30,291 bases of DNA from CAIVAT01 sp038212325 (lineage in GTDB: Bacteria > Bacteroidota > Bacteroidia > Bacteroidales > FEN-979). Positions 24,453 through 30,291 of the stretch are shown in pieces. Where the stretch lies: contig JBBQUQ010000036.1 in assembly GCA_038212325.1 (NCBI GenBank), forward strand, positions 1 to 30,291, written 5' to 3'. A program made the position numbers and the translations under genes. Position 1 is the stretch's first letter. Every line of letters starts with the position of its first letter. A model generated the notes under the pieces. It did not search any database. It had not been told where the DNA came from and worked only from the letters and a program-made list of their open reading frames with translations.

Positions 24453-25838
24453 TTAGTTGCCCAATACAGCAATTGTATTGTTCAACAGTGCCTTTACATA
24501 GGCGGTGTTGTGAATACCTAAACTGTATTCCCTTAAGCAGAACTGGAAGTTGACGAGCGCACCCATGTCACGATTCTTCAGTGAGGGGAATTTAGGTTTG
24601 GATGCGTTGATTCCGGTGGTCGGAAGGCCGGGATTTCTCCAATAGCCAAGCGGATTCGTTGATGCATCATAAATGTCGAGATAGCCATCAAAGTTGCCGG
24701 TGGTGATACCTGCCCAAAGGTTTGATGAAGTCGCATCAGCGTGAAGAATGTTGGTTCCGCTTCCGATGGCATTGATCTTGTCGGCCAAGGTATTCAACAG
24801 GGTCTGCACAGTTGTTCTTGTTCCCTTGAACTTGTCGGAAGTTGCAGTAATCGGGGTTCCGGCGTGGCATCCGGTAACGTTACAACCTGCAAAATTCCAG
24901 CTTGTTGATGCGGTTAAAGGCTGTTCCAGTGCATTTCTCATATTGAATGCATGTCCGCCGGCAACGCCGTACATAGGTTGTGCCATGTGGCAATCCTGGC
25001 AGGAAGCAACCGTTGTATGAACTGAGTTGGCATAAACGTCGCCCGGAAACTCGATGCCGCCTTTTCCGGCATAAACAGCACCCACAGTACCATAATGTAC
25101 GTGCATCCTGTATGAAGGCCTGACGTTCCTGTTTTTTGCGCCTGTTGTTGAATCATAGAACATGGCCATTGGCTGGTTTTTCAGCGAGTCGTAGTTGATC
25201 GGCCTTACGGCAGGGTCGTAGGCTGAGGTGGCAGTGAGCGCACGCGGCTGGTGGCATTTTACGCATAAGTTGCTGATCCCGCTGTCGGCAGGAAGGTCGA
25301 TGGTTAACGGAGTGCCGCCCCATGAGCCGGCGCCGCCCCACATCGTCATGGCTACCGGTGCCTTGGTTGTAAGCGCAAGGTCAACATCGGTATAGGTTGT
25401 GTGCAGGTTGGTGTGGCAGGTATAGCAGCTGATTGCGCCAAAAGTATTGGACATGTCAGCAGAATACGGATTTACCCATTTGCCGCCAGTGAATGTGAAT
25501 GCAGTTGGTGTGTTGTTTGCGCATACATATACAAAGGCTTTTTGTTCATGGCAAACACCGCAGCTTGGATTTCCAGCCTCTTCGAAGGCAGCAGTACCCC
25601 AATTGTGTTTTGACATCTCAAATTCAGTGGCAATTGCATCAACAATGGCTTTTGCATGACACTGCTTGCAGTTTTCGGTGGCATCTTTACCATCTGTGCC
25701 GTTTGCCCCTGTCGGGCCCGTAGAACCTGTTGCACCTGTGGCGCCCGCAGGGCCCTCTTTGGTACAGGAAGCTAAAATTAAACACGCTGCCGCGATCATC
25801 AATGCAGCAGTGAAAAAGAATTTTTGTAGATTTTTCAT
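24453..25838 (-). CDS. Multihaem cytochrome c lipoprotein with collagen-like linker
   Basis: A 461-residue lipoprotein with lipobox Cys at residue 25 (CLILASCTKEG), followed by eight Gly-X-Y triplets (about 29-52). Five CXXCH haem sites lie at about residues 57, 93, 138, 192 and 280 (CKQCH, CGVCH, CYTCH, CVKCH, CQDCH), and a sixth, longer site CNVTGCH (CX4CH) at 319. Histidines such as HVHYG, VHTTV and GGHAF are candidate distal ligands. The frame extends to 25907, but the ATG at 25838 gives a proper lipoprotein signal. The Lys-Glu after the lipid Cys resembles acidic/basic surface-export signals of Bacteroidota lipoproteins. It is probably an outer-membrane or surface redox protein; it could also be a reductase. 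FNR-like boxes lie upstream. Confidence 0.85.
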   Translation of the reverse strand: MKNLQKFFFTAALMIAAACLILASCTKEGPAGATGATGSTGPTGANGTDGKDATENCKQCHAKAIVDAIATEFEMSKHNWGTAAFEEAGNPSCGVCHEQKAFVYVCANNTPTAFTFTGGKWVNPYSADMSNTFGAISCYTCHTNLHTTYTDVDLALTTKAPVAMTMWGGAGSWGGTPLTIDLPADSGISNLCVKCHQPRALTATSAYDPAVRPINYDSLKNQPMAMFYDSTTGAKNRNVRPSYRMHVHYGTVGAVYAGKGGIEFPGDVYANSVHTTVASCQDCHMAQPMYGVAGGHAFNMRNALEQPLTASTSWNFAGCNVTGCHAGTPITATSDKFKGTRTTVQTLLNTLADKINAIGSGTNILHADATSSNLWAGITTGNFDGYLDIYDASTNPLGYWRNPGLPTTGINASKPKFPSLKNRDMGALVNFQFCLREYSLGIHNTAYVKALLNNTIAVLGN

Positions 25839-25904
25839 ACTCTTACAGTTTTTGTTAATAAATACGTTTATGCAGCAGACAACTTGTGCAAATTGTTTCG
25901 GGAA

Positions 25905-25912
25905 CAAAATTA
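25905..25912 (-). promoter_or_regulatory. Putative -7 element of the multihaem lipoprotein gene
   Basis: The minus strand reads TAATTTTG, matching TAnnTTTG, 66 nt before the ATG at 25838. No TTG occurs at the -33 position, which would fit a promoter that needs an activator bound at the upstream palindromes. Confidence 0.4.
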
Positions 25913-25954
25913 TCTAAGATTATGATGGCGGCCGTTAATATTCAGGTGAGATTT

Positions 25955-25981
25955 GTTAATATATTAACTGATATATCTCAA
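25955..25981. promoter_or_regulatory. Two adjoining palindromes upstream of the multihaem lipoprotein gene
   Basis: GTTAATATATTAAC (25955-25968) is a perfect 14-bp palindrome. Sharing its last base, CTGATATATCTCAA (25968-25981) matches the FNR box at 25989 at 12 of 14 positions. The centre of the second is 21 bp (two helical turns) from the centre of that box. They are likely Crp/Fnr-type operator sites, judged from symmetry and position only. Confidence 0.45.
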
Positions 25982-25988
25982 TCCTTCG

Positions 25989-26002
25989 TTGATATATATC
26001 AA
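25989..26002. promoter_or_regulatory. Perfect FNR-type box
   Basis: TTGATATATATCAA is a full match to the FNR consensus TTGATnnnnATCAA and a perfect palindrome. It lies between the FNR-type regulator gene (stop 26083) and the multihaem lipoprotein gene (start 25838), about 150 nt before that start. Confidence 0.65.
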
Positions 26003-26056
26003 TATACATAAGAAGGTATGAATTTTCAACCGGGAAATATTGTCGAAAACGGCGTG

Positions 26057-26073
26057 CACAATGCCGCATTGTG
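26057..26073. terminator. Hairpin after the FNR-type regulator gene
   Basis: CACAATG-CCG-CATTGTG forms a 7-bp stem with a 3-nt loop 10 nt after the regulator stop codon. No long T run follows on the minus strand, so it is at best a weak terminator; an operator palindrome is the alternative. Confidence 0.35.
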
Positions 26074-26082
26074 ATTCTTTTA

Positions 26083-26802
26083 TCAGCCGGTTTCGCTGAT
26101 CTGGCGCAGTTGTTTTGTGTTCAGGACTTCGACGGTATTCGAATGGATGGTGAGAATGCCCTCTTCCTTGAATTCTTTCAGGATCCGGATGGCGCTCTCC
26201 TTCGACATGCCTGAAAGATCGGCCAGGTCCTGGCGGGAGATCGTCATTTCAAACGGATTGCGGCAGTATATTTTATCGGAGAGATAAAAAATGACATCAG
26301 CAATCCGTCCGTGCATCTGTTTTTGGGTGAGGCTGATCACCTGGTCGAAATTGAAAATGGACTGCAGTGAAATACGCCTGATGAATTCCTCGGCAAAATC
26401 GGGGTTTTCGCGGATCAGCTTTTTAAATACGGTGACATCAACCAGGCAGGCCGTGCAATCTTCGACGGCCGCCGCAGAATAATAATGACGGTTATCAACA
26501 TAAACCCCGGGGCCGAAGATGTAATCGACCGGCTTGATCAGGGCAAGGATCAGGTTTTTACCGTAACCTTCGATATAAATTTTAGCCAGGCCGGATGTTA
26601 CACAAACAAAGTAAGGAGAAGGCGTTCCCTGTTTAAAGATGATTTCACCGGCTTTATAGCTTACCTGGAACCGGCTGCTGTTGATCAGCTCGAGCTCAAA
26701 TTCACTCAGATTATTAAAAATGGAAGACTTGCAGTTACAATCTTTGCAATTCGAAGAATGATGTACTTTGTTTACCATCGGCAATGCATGCTTGGGCCGC
26801 AA
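26083..26802 (-). CDS. Crp/Fnr family transcriptional regulator, probable Fe-S (FNR-like) sensor
   Basis: A 239-residue regulator with an N-terminal cyclic-nucleotide-binding-type beta roll (GEIIFKQGTPSPYFVCVTSG) and a C-terminal winged helix (ISRQDLADLSGMSKESAIRI, about 189-208). Cysteines at about 19, 22 and 24 (NCKDCNCKSS) plus C116/C119 (EDCTACLV) are placed as in FNR proteins, where three N-terminal cysteines and one in the beta roll bind an oxygen-labile cluster. The recognition helix has Glu and Arg at the positions used by CRP and FNR to read operators, with Lys where CRP has Arg. An ATG at 26778 is an alternative start. The gene directly precedes the cytochrome region, so control of that region is likely. 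Confidence 0.88.
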   Translation of the reverse strand: MRPKHALPMVNKVHHSSNCKDCNCKSSIFNNLSEFELELINSSRFQVSYKAGEIIFKQGTPSPYFVCVTSGLAKIYIEGYGKNLILALIKPVDYIFGPGVYVDNRHYYSAAAVEDCTACLVDVTVFKKLIRENPDFAEEFIRRISLQSIFNFDQVISLTQKQMHGRIADVIFYLSDKIYCRNPFEMTISRQDLADLSGMSKESAIRILKEFKEEGILTIHSNTVEVLNTKQLRQISETG

Positions 26803-26817
26803 TTTTTATCAGGCAAG

Positions 26818-26847
26818 CAAAGATAGTCTAAAATTGATATAAAACAA
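26818..26847 (-). promoter_or_regulatory. Promoter of the FNR-type regulator with an embedded FNR-like box
   Basis: On the minus strand TTG (26845-26847) and TATCTTTG (26818-26825) are 19 nt apart, the ideal Bacteroidota spacing. In the plus strand, TTGATATAAAACAA (26834-26847) covers the space between the elements and matches the FNR consensus at 9 of 10 defined bases. A bound regulator would block the promoter, so negative autoregulation is inferred. Confidence 0.55.
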
Positions 26848-26865
26848 TTATAAGGGCACTTTTTG

Positions 26866-27882
26866 TCAACGGGAGAATTGAGATATGTCAATACCCAGAA
26901 GCCGGTGCGCAGCAAGATATTCTGCGATCTGAACGGCATTTGTGGCAGCCCCCTTGCGAAGGTTATCCGCGACAATAAAGAGATTGAGCGAAGCAGGCTG
27001 TGATTCGTCGCGCCTGATCCTGCCAACAAAAACTTCATCTTTGCCGGCAGCATGAAGCGGCATGGGATAGATGTTGTTTTTGACATCATCACGTACAACC
27101 ACTCCGGGGGTGCCGGCAAGCAGATCAATGATGTCGTTCAGTACGAAATCGTTACGGAATTCCAGGTTGACTGCCTCGGAATGGCCGCCCATCACCGGAA
27201 CCCTGACAATCGTGGCGGTAATCCTGATGGAAAAGTCGTTGAGGATCTTGTGTGTTTCATTCACCAGCTTCATCTCTTCGGAGGTATACCCGTTTTCGAG
27301 GAAATCGCCGCCGTGCGGGAAAAGGTTCAGGTCGATCGGATAGGGATAGGCCATCTCCCCTGCAATTCCCCTGCGCTCATTTTCGAGTTGCTTCACCGCT
27401 TTTGCACCGGTGCCGGTGACTGACTGGTAGGTAGAGGCAACAATTCTTTTGATGCCGTATTTTGCATGAAGGGGAGCCAGCACCAAAACCAGTTGAATCG
27501 TGGAGCAATTGGGGTTGGCGATGATGTTATGATCGCGTGTGAGGATGGATGCGTTTATTTCGGGAACAATCAGTGGAATTTCCGGGTTCATGCGCCATGC
27601 CGAAGAATTATCGATAACGGTAATCCCGGCAGCAGCATAGCGCGGGGCCCATTCCCTTGAAGCGGTGGCACCTGCCGAAAAGATGGCGACATCGGGTTGC
27701 GCAGCAATGGCCTGTTCGTGTGTGTGTATAAAATAAATGTGGTGGTTGAAGGTGAGTTGAAGTCCGGCGGATTTCGGGGAGGCTACCGGAATGAATGTTT
27801 CGGGATAGAACTTATGCTCATCGAGAACCTTGAGGATTTCCCGGCCAACAAGCCCGGTTGCACCGACAACTGCGAGATTCAT
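26866..27882 (-). CDS. asd: Aspartate-semialdehyde dehydrogenase
   Basis: Reduces aspartyl phosphate to aspartate semialdehyde with NADPH, the branch point to lysine/diaminopimelate, threonine and methionine; cytoplasmic, 338 residues, normal length. The N-terminal nucleotide motif is NLAVVGATGLVGREILKVL. The catalytic Cys (about residue 126) is in IANPNCSTIQLV, and the substrate region has QSVTGTGAKAV. VPVMGGHSEAVNLEF holds the general-base His, and GRIRRDESQ is the conserved C-terminal segment. It is divergent from the lamin-tail gene. A TATCTTTG element lies 16 nt upstream, next to an 8-bp tandem repeat. Confidence 0.96.
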   Translation of the reverse strand: MNLAVVGATGLVGREILKVLDEHKFYPETFIPVASPKSAGLQLTFNHHIYFIHTHEQAIAAQPDVAIFSAGATASREWAPRYAAAGITVIDNSSAWRMNPEIPLIVPEINASILTRDHNIIANPNCSTIQLVLVLAPLHAKYGIKRIVASTYQSVTGTGAKAVKQLENERRGIAGEMAYPYPIDLNLFPHGGDFLENGYTSEEMKLVNETHKILNDFSIRITATIVRVPVMGGHSEAVNLEFRNDFVLNDIIDLLAGTPGVVVRDDVKNNIYPMPLHAAGKDEVFVGRIRRDESQPASLNLFIVADNLRKGAATNAVQIAEYLAAHRLLGIDISQFSR

Positions 27883-27898
27883 GGGTGAAGGTTTTTGG

Positions 27899-27906
27899 CA
27901 AAGATA
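27899..27906 (-). promoter_or_regulatory. Putative -7 element of asd
   Basis: The minus strand reads TATCTTTG, matching TAnnTTTG, 16 nt before the ATG at 27882. The expected -33 region falls inside the 8-bp tandem repeat and contains no TTG. Confidence 0.45.
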
Positions 27907-27912
27907 GGGGAA

Positions 27913-27960
27913 AAATGGCGAAATGGTGAAATGGTGAAATGGTGAGATGGTGAAATGGTG
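27913..27960. repeat. 8-bp tandem repeat, six units of AAATGGTG
   Basis: Six contiguous 8-bp units: AAATGGCG, AAATGGTG three times, AGATGGTG, AAATGGTG. They lie in the 154-nt gap between the divergent asd and lamin-tail genes, beginning 7 nt upstream of the putative asd -7 element. Unit number could change by strand slippage. Confidence 0.9.
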
Positions 27961-28036
27961 AAAACAAGGTTGAAGTATTTATTAACAATAGGGTTACTTT
28001 ATAAAACTTTCGGGATTAAGCAGATAAACACAGTTT

Positions 28037-30291
28037 ATGAAAACTCTTAATACCTGCATTGATTGCATTGCCTGCATTGCCTGCATTTTTTGCATTGCCT
28101 GCATTCCCTCCATCGCCCTGTCACAGATAAGAGATGACTTTTCGGATGGTAATTTATCGGAAAATCCTGCATGGACAGGGGATACCGCGAATTTTGAGGT
28201 TAACACCTCCGGGCAGCTTCACCTGCGCTCGGCCGGAAGTGACACATCCTTCCTGGCAACTTTTTATCCGCAGGTAAGCGATGCTGAATGGCGTTTCTGG
28301 ATGAAGCTGTCTTTTAACACATCAGCCAACAATCATGCGAGAGTTTACCTGTCGGCCGATACGTCGAACCTGCTGGAGGCCGGCAGCGGTTTCTTTCTGC
28401 AGGCTGGGGGAGGGGACGACTCGATTTTCATCATGAAACAAACCGGTTCGGACGTTCAAACAATATACAGGTTCAGGTCGTATAAAACACTCCATTCAAC
28501 CAACACGCTGCGCTTCAGCATCACGCGGGATGCGACGGGGCTATGGACGGCGATGATCGACACAACCGGAGGATCCAACTTTATCACGGATGGAACTTTT
28601 TTCGATGATTCGTGGCCCGCAGCCCGGTGGTTTGGCGTGGTGTGCCGCTATACCTCGAGCAATTCGGCGAAATTTTATTTTGATGATTTTTATATCGGGC
28701 CGATCCTCCGCGACACGTTGCCTCCGCGGGTGATTGCAGAGGAGGCCGCATCATCAGCGGTTCTGAAGGTTACATTCTCAGAACCGGTTCAAAAGCAAAG
28801 TGCGGAAAACCCCTTAAACTACCGGCTGCTGGCTGATGGTACCGGGCCCGATTCTGTTTCCATGGATGCCTTGCAGTCAGAGGTTGTTTCGATTTTTCTT
28901 CATGATCCATTGCCTTCCGGCACGATCGATTCGCTGCGCATCCGGAACATCGGGGACCTGGCGGGGAACAGGATGCCCGATACAATTGTCGGGGTATGTT
29001 ATTATATACCAGAAGCCTACGACATCCTGATCTCCGAAATCATGGCAGATCCTGATCCTCCGGTTGAACTGCCAAACGGAGAGTTTGTGGAATTATACAA
29101 CCGATCGTCATTTCCCGTTAACCTGAAGAACTGGTCGTTCGGGTACGGAAGTTATTCAAAAATCTTCTCCTCCATGTCCCTCCCTGCCGGGGGATACCTG
29201 CTGGTCGTTAAAGACTCAGCCTATCTTAATTTTGCGAGGTGTGCGGTGATGTTTACCTCTTCATCGTCCCTGTCGAACGAAGGAACCACCCTGGTGTTGA
29301 AGGATTCGCAGCACCATGTAATTCATTCGGTTGCTTACACCCCCGGCTGGTATCGAGGCTCATTCAAGGAGGAGGGCGGGTGGTCGCTTGAAATGACCGA
29401 TCCGCTGAACCCTTGCGGTTGCATGGACAACTGGGCGCCATCCAAAGACATTTTTGGCGGCACGCCGGGCAGGGCCAATTCGACGGCGAATTCCAATCCC
29501 GATCAAACGGCACCGGTTGCGCTGCGGGCCGTTATTTCAGATTCGGCCATGCTGGAGGTAACCTTTTCTGAGGCGATGGACAGCACTTCGCTGCTAACCG
29601 TCGAAGGCTGGGTTGTTGGTTACCCCGACGGGGATTACCACCCTGACGGAGTGGAGGCGGTTCCGCCATTTTTCCAAACAGCAAGGCTGAAATTCAGCAA
29701 GCTTTTTGAGCGGGGAACCATTTATTCATTGAGGATAACGGACCACCTGATAGATTGTGCCGGCAACCGCTGCGACACCGTCCCTGCAACCCGGTTTGCC
29801 TTTCCCGATTCCGTGGTGGCCCGGGATTTGGTTATCAACGAAATTTTGTCAAATCCGGCCAGCGGCGGCGCCCGGTTTGTTGAATTGTACAACCGGTCGG
29901 AGAAGATCATCGATCTGCAAGGGCTGGTGATGGCAAACCGCGACACCATTGAAGGATTAGCGGAATTTGCCACGCCGCTCACCACGGGCGGATACCTTTT
30001 GTTCCCGGGCGATTATATCGCTTTAACCTCCAGCCCGGAGGATATTTGCGAACGGTATCGCGCAGCCTTCCCCGGCGCCATTGCCCGGATGGCCGGGTTC
30101 CCGGTGTTTGGCGACGATTCAGGAACAGTGGTCATTGCGAGGAAGGACAACCTGGTTGTTATCGACAAGGTATCCTATCGTCGTGAAATGCATTATCCCT
30201 TGCTTGCAACCACCGAAGGGGTTTCGCTGGAGCGGGTCAATCCCGACCTGGGCTCCGATGATCGCACGAACTGGCATTCGGCCTCCGAACC
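28037..30291 (+). CDS. Secreted lamin-tail-domain protein, 3' end beyond the window
   Basis: An open frame of 751 codons from ATG 28037 to the window end with no stop. The signal peptide (about residues 1-28) has an unusual core of Cys-Ile-Ala repeats and ends in SIALSQ, a good signal peptidase site. A domain resembling a concanavalin/LamG-like fold follows (DDFSDGNLSENPAWTGDT...KFYFDDFYIGP). Next come an Ig-like segment (AVLKVTFSEPVQKQSAENPL) and a first lamin-tail domain (ILISEIMADPDPPVELPNGE, then FVELYNRS). A second Ig-like segment (AMLEVTFSEAMDSTS) precedes a second lamin-tail domain (LVINEILSNPASGGARFVEL), which runs to SLERVNPDLGSDDRTNWHS. Such Bacteroidota proteins are often type IX secretion cargo; the C-terminal signal would lie outside the window. 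Function unknown. Confidence 0.85.
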   Translation, partial: MKTLNTCIDCIACIACIFCIACIPSIALSQIRDDFSDGNLSENPAWTGDTANFEVNTSGQLHLRSAGSDTSFLATFYPQVSDAEWRFWMKLSFNTSANNHARVYLSADTSNLLEAGSGFFLQAGGGDDSIFIMKQTGSDVQTIYRFRSYKTLHSTNTLRFSITRDATGLWTAMIDTTGGSNFITDGTFFDDSWPAARWFGVVCRYTSSNSAKFYFDDFYIGPILRDTLPPRVIAEEAASSAVLKVTFSEPVQKQSAENPLNYRLLADGTGPDSVSMDALQSEVVSIFLHDPLPSGTIDSLRIRNIGDLAGNRMPDTIVGVCYYIPEAYDILISEIMADPDPPVELPNGEFVELYNRSSFPVNLKNWSFGYGSYSKIFSSMSLPAGGYLLVVKDSAYLNFARCAVMFTSSSSLSNEGTTLVLKDSQHHVIHSVAYTPGWYRGSFKEEGGWSLEMTDPLNPCGCMDNWAPSKDIFGGTPGRANSTANSNPDQTAPVALRAVISDSAMLEVTFSEAMDSTSLLTVEGWVVGYPDGDYHPDGVEAVPPFFQTARLKFSKLFERGTIYSLRITDHLIDCAGNRCDTVPATRFAFPDSVVARDLVINEILSNPASGGARFVELYNRSEKIIDLQGLVMANRDTIEGLAEFATPLTTGGYLLFPGDYIALTSSPEDICERYRAAFPGAIARMAGFPVFGDDSGTVVIARKDNLVVIDKVSYRREMHYPLLATTEGVSLERVNPDLGSDDRTNWHSASE
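28055..28117 (+). repeat. Degenerate 9-bp tandem repeat (TGCATTGCC) encoding the signal-peptide core
   Basis: Seven consecutive 9-bp units, in frame: TGCATTGAT, TGCATTGCC twice, TGCATTTTT, TGCATTGCC, TGCATTCCC, TCCATCGCC. They encode CID-CIA-CIA-CIF-CIA-CIP-SIA, the hydrophobic region of the lamin-tail protein's signal peptide. Confidence 0.9.

Noticed and set aside
27913..28117. CRISPR array
   Set aside because: The repeats are 8 and 9 bp, contiguous and without spacers, and no cas gene is nearby.
27994..28206. Minus-strand frame with a Gln-Ala-Met repeat
   Set aside because: It is the antisense reading of the 9-bp repeat at the start of the lamin-tail gene, whose plus-strand frame stays open for 751 codons.

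Overview
The window looks like a chromosomal segment of a Bacteroidota bacterium, probably an uncultured or environmental member. The reasons are a gldH lipoprotein gene, the DUF4175 - ATPase-fold - ybeY - mnmG gene order, a DUF5777-type beta-barrel protein, a lamin-tail-domain secreted protein, and several promoters of the Bacteroidota form TTG-N19..21-TAnnTTTG. No rRNA or tRNA gene was recognised.

Layout. Positions 1-880 are a decayed accessory patch: the start of an IS66-type accessory gene is fused to the deleted remains of an MmeI-like restriction-modification gene. A B12-binding-type radical SAM protein follows (minus), then a DUF6922/AbiEii-type toxin-antitoxin pair (plus) and gltX (minus). 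From 5.5 to 16.9 kb lies a plus-strand housekeeping block: DUF4175 protein, small degenerate HATPase-fold protein, ybeY, mnmG, a SAM methyltransferase, a very large orphan sensor histidine kinase and gldH. Two parS-like 16-mers flank mnmG, one inside the end of ybeY and one just after the mnmG stop. A stand-alone riboflavin kinase domain (minus) converges on gldH.

From 17.4 to 26.8 kb, ten minus-strand genes form an electron-transfer region. Five tightly packed genes encode a membrane-anchored 7-haem cytochrome c, a four-helix cytochrome b, a Tat-exported four-cluster ferredoxin, an NrfD-type quinone-interacting membrane protein and an Ig-like membrane protein. Upstream of them are a monohaem cytochrome c, a DUF5777 outer-membrane-barrel candidate, a proline-rich cytochrome lipoprotein, a multihaem lipoprotein with a collagen-like linker, and an FNR-type regulator. 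No molybdopterin catalytic subunit is visible. The set therefore reads as an electron conduit from the quinone pool through the periplasm to the outer membrane, with a possible extracellular electron transfer role. A perfect FNR box (TTGATATATATCAA) and two related palindromes precede the multihaem lipoprotein gene, and a near-match lies inside the fnr promoter, suggesting oxygen or redox control plus autoregulation.

The right end carries asd (minus), a short 8-bp tandem repeat next to its promoter, and the 5' part of a large secreted lamin-tail protein (plus) that runs off the window. The hydrophobic core of its signal peptide is encoded by a 9-bp tandem repeat.
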